This document shows, in pieces, positions 6,545-6,872 of a stretch of 6,872 nt of DNA. The notes beneath the pieces were generated by a model. The model saw only the letters and a program-made list of their open reading frames with translations, was not told where the DNA came from and searched no databases. The position numbers and the translations under genes are program-made. The stretch's first letter is position 1. Every line of letters begins with the position of its first letter. This stretch comes from Candidatus Fermentibacteraceae bacterium. GTDB lineage: Bacteria > Fermentibacterota > Fermentibacteria > Fermentibacterales > JCC-6. Where the stretch lies: assembly GCA_030596465.1 (NCBI GenBank), contig JAUVJW010000106.1, positions 1 through 6,872 on the forward strand, given 5' to 3'.

Positions 6545-6872
6545 CCGTTTTTCCACTGATTGCTGTTCTTGCGGCTTCCTGGAGCGGTACATTCTATTTT
6601 GACTCTCCAGGTATTGACGCAGGCGGCATTCCAGTCATAGAAGGCACAGTAAACCTTAATGAACCCGGTGTTCCAATGTACCCTGTAAAGACAGTGTTCA
6701 TACTCGTTCCACCTGGAGCTGAACCGGTACTTAATTTCTCAGTTATGTCATCAGCTGTATCAATTCATGCTCCTGAAATCCCCAGAGCGGGAATACTGGT
6801 TGGATCCGGCCTGGATGCCCGCACAATTCCCGCCGATCCTGTTGACCGTTCTGTTCAAACCGTTGAGCTGGA
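6541..6872 (+). CDS. Secreted protein with C25-protease-like N-terminus, partial at window end
   Basis: 110 codons are open from ATG 6541 to the window edge. Residues 1-13 or so (MTVFPLIAVLAAS) are a signal peptide. The following stretch, with GTVNLNEPGVPMYPVKTVFI and then LVPPGAEPVLNFSV, matches in pattern the propeptide-like N-terminus of the upstream C25 protein (PLPGSVRYIPVPPGSEPRLEWTV there). Both share a small residue-Pro run, a V/I-P-P-G-S/A-E-P core and a V-x-S after it. This pattern is typical of N-terminal prodomains in gingipain-like proteins, so a second C25 protease or a protein with the same prodomain is likely. The catalytic part is outside the window and cannot be checked. The start overlaps the sirtuin stop (ATGA) and has AAGGAG 5 bases ahead. 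The paralogue call is inferred from about 60 residues. Confidence 0.75.
   Translation, partial: MTVFPLIAVLAASWSGTFYFDSPGIDAGGIPVIEGTVNLNEPGVPMYPVKTVFILVPPGAEPVLNFSVMSSAVSIHAPEIPRAGILVGSGLDARTIPADPVDRSVQTVEL

Overview
The window is a compact, gene-dense stretch of bacterial chromosome with roughly balanced base composition. It holds two divergent gene groups on either side of a gap of about 75 bases (2022-2096). Large secreted proteins with Ig-like and FlgD-like C-terminal modules, a gingipain-type (peptidase C25) protease resembling the type IX secretion sortase PorU, and a LolC/LolE-type permease together suggest a diderm of the Fibrobacterota-Chlorobiota-Bacteroidota (FCB) group. It is possibly a candidate phylum rather than a classical Bacteroidota. 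This taxonomic guess is inference; no marker gene is present.

Leftward group (minus strand). A LolC/LolE-like permease of 406 aa (801-2021) is followed, with a 4-base GTGA overlap, by a secreted protein (1-804, cut by the window edge). The secreted protein has a signal peptide, a helical repeat-like stretch, an Ig-like domain and a transglutaminase-like catalytic core with Cys, His and Asp all visible.

Rightward group (plus strand). A 1237-aa secreted C25 cysteine protease (2097-5810) comes first. It overlaps by ATGA a class III-like sirtuin (5807-6544), which in turn overlaps by ATGA the start of a second secreted protein (6541 to the window end). The N-terminus of that protein resembles the protease's N-terminus, so it is probably a paralogue. 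A cytoplasmic NAD-dependent deacylase is therefore sandwiched between two exported proteins in what looks like a single transcription unit.

Both genes facing the divergent gap lack a good ATG, GTG or TTG start. In each case the reading frame, the expected N-terminus and a Shine-Dalgarno-like stretch point to a CTG start upstream of the first conventional start codon. All three predicted signal peptides lack basic residues before the hydrophobic core. No RNA genes, CRISPR arrays, insertion sequences or convincing terminators were seen. I do not see a demonstrably new system. The most unusual points are the sirtuin placement, the paired CTG starts and the permease/transglutaminase-like pairing.
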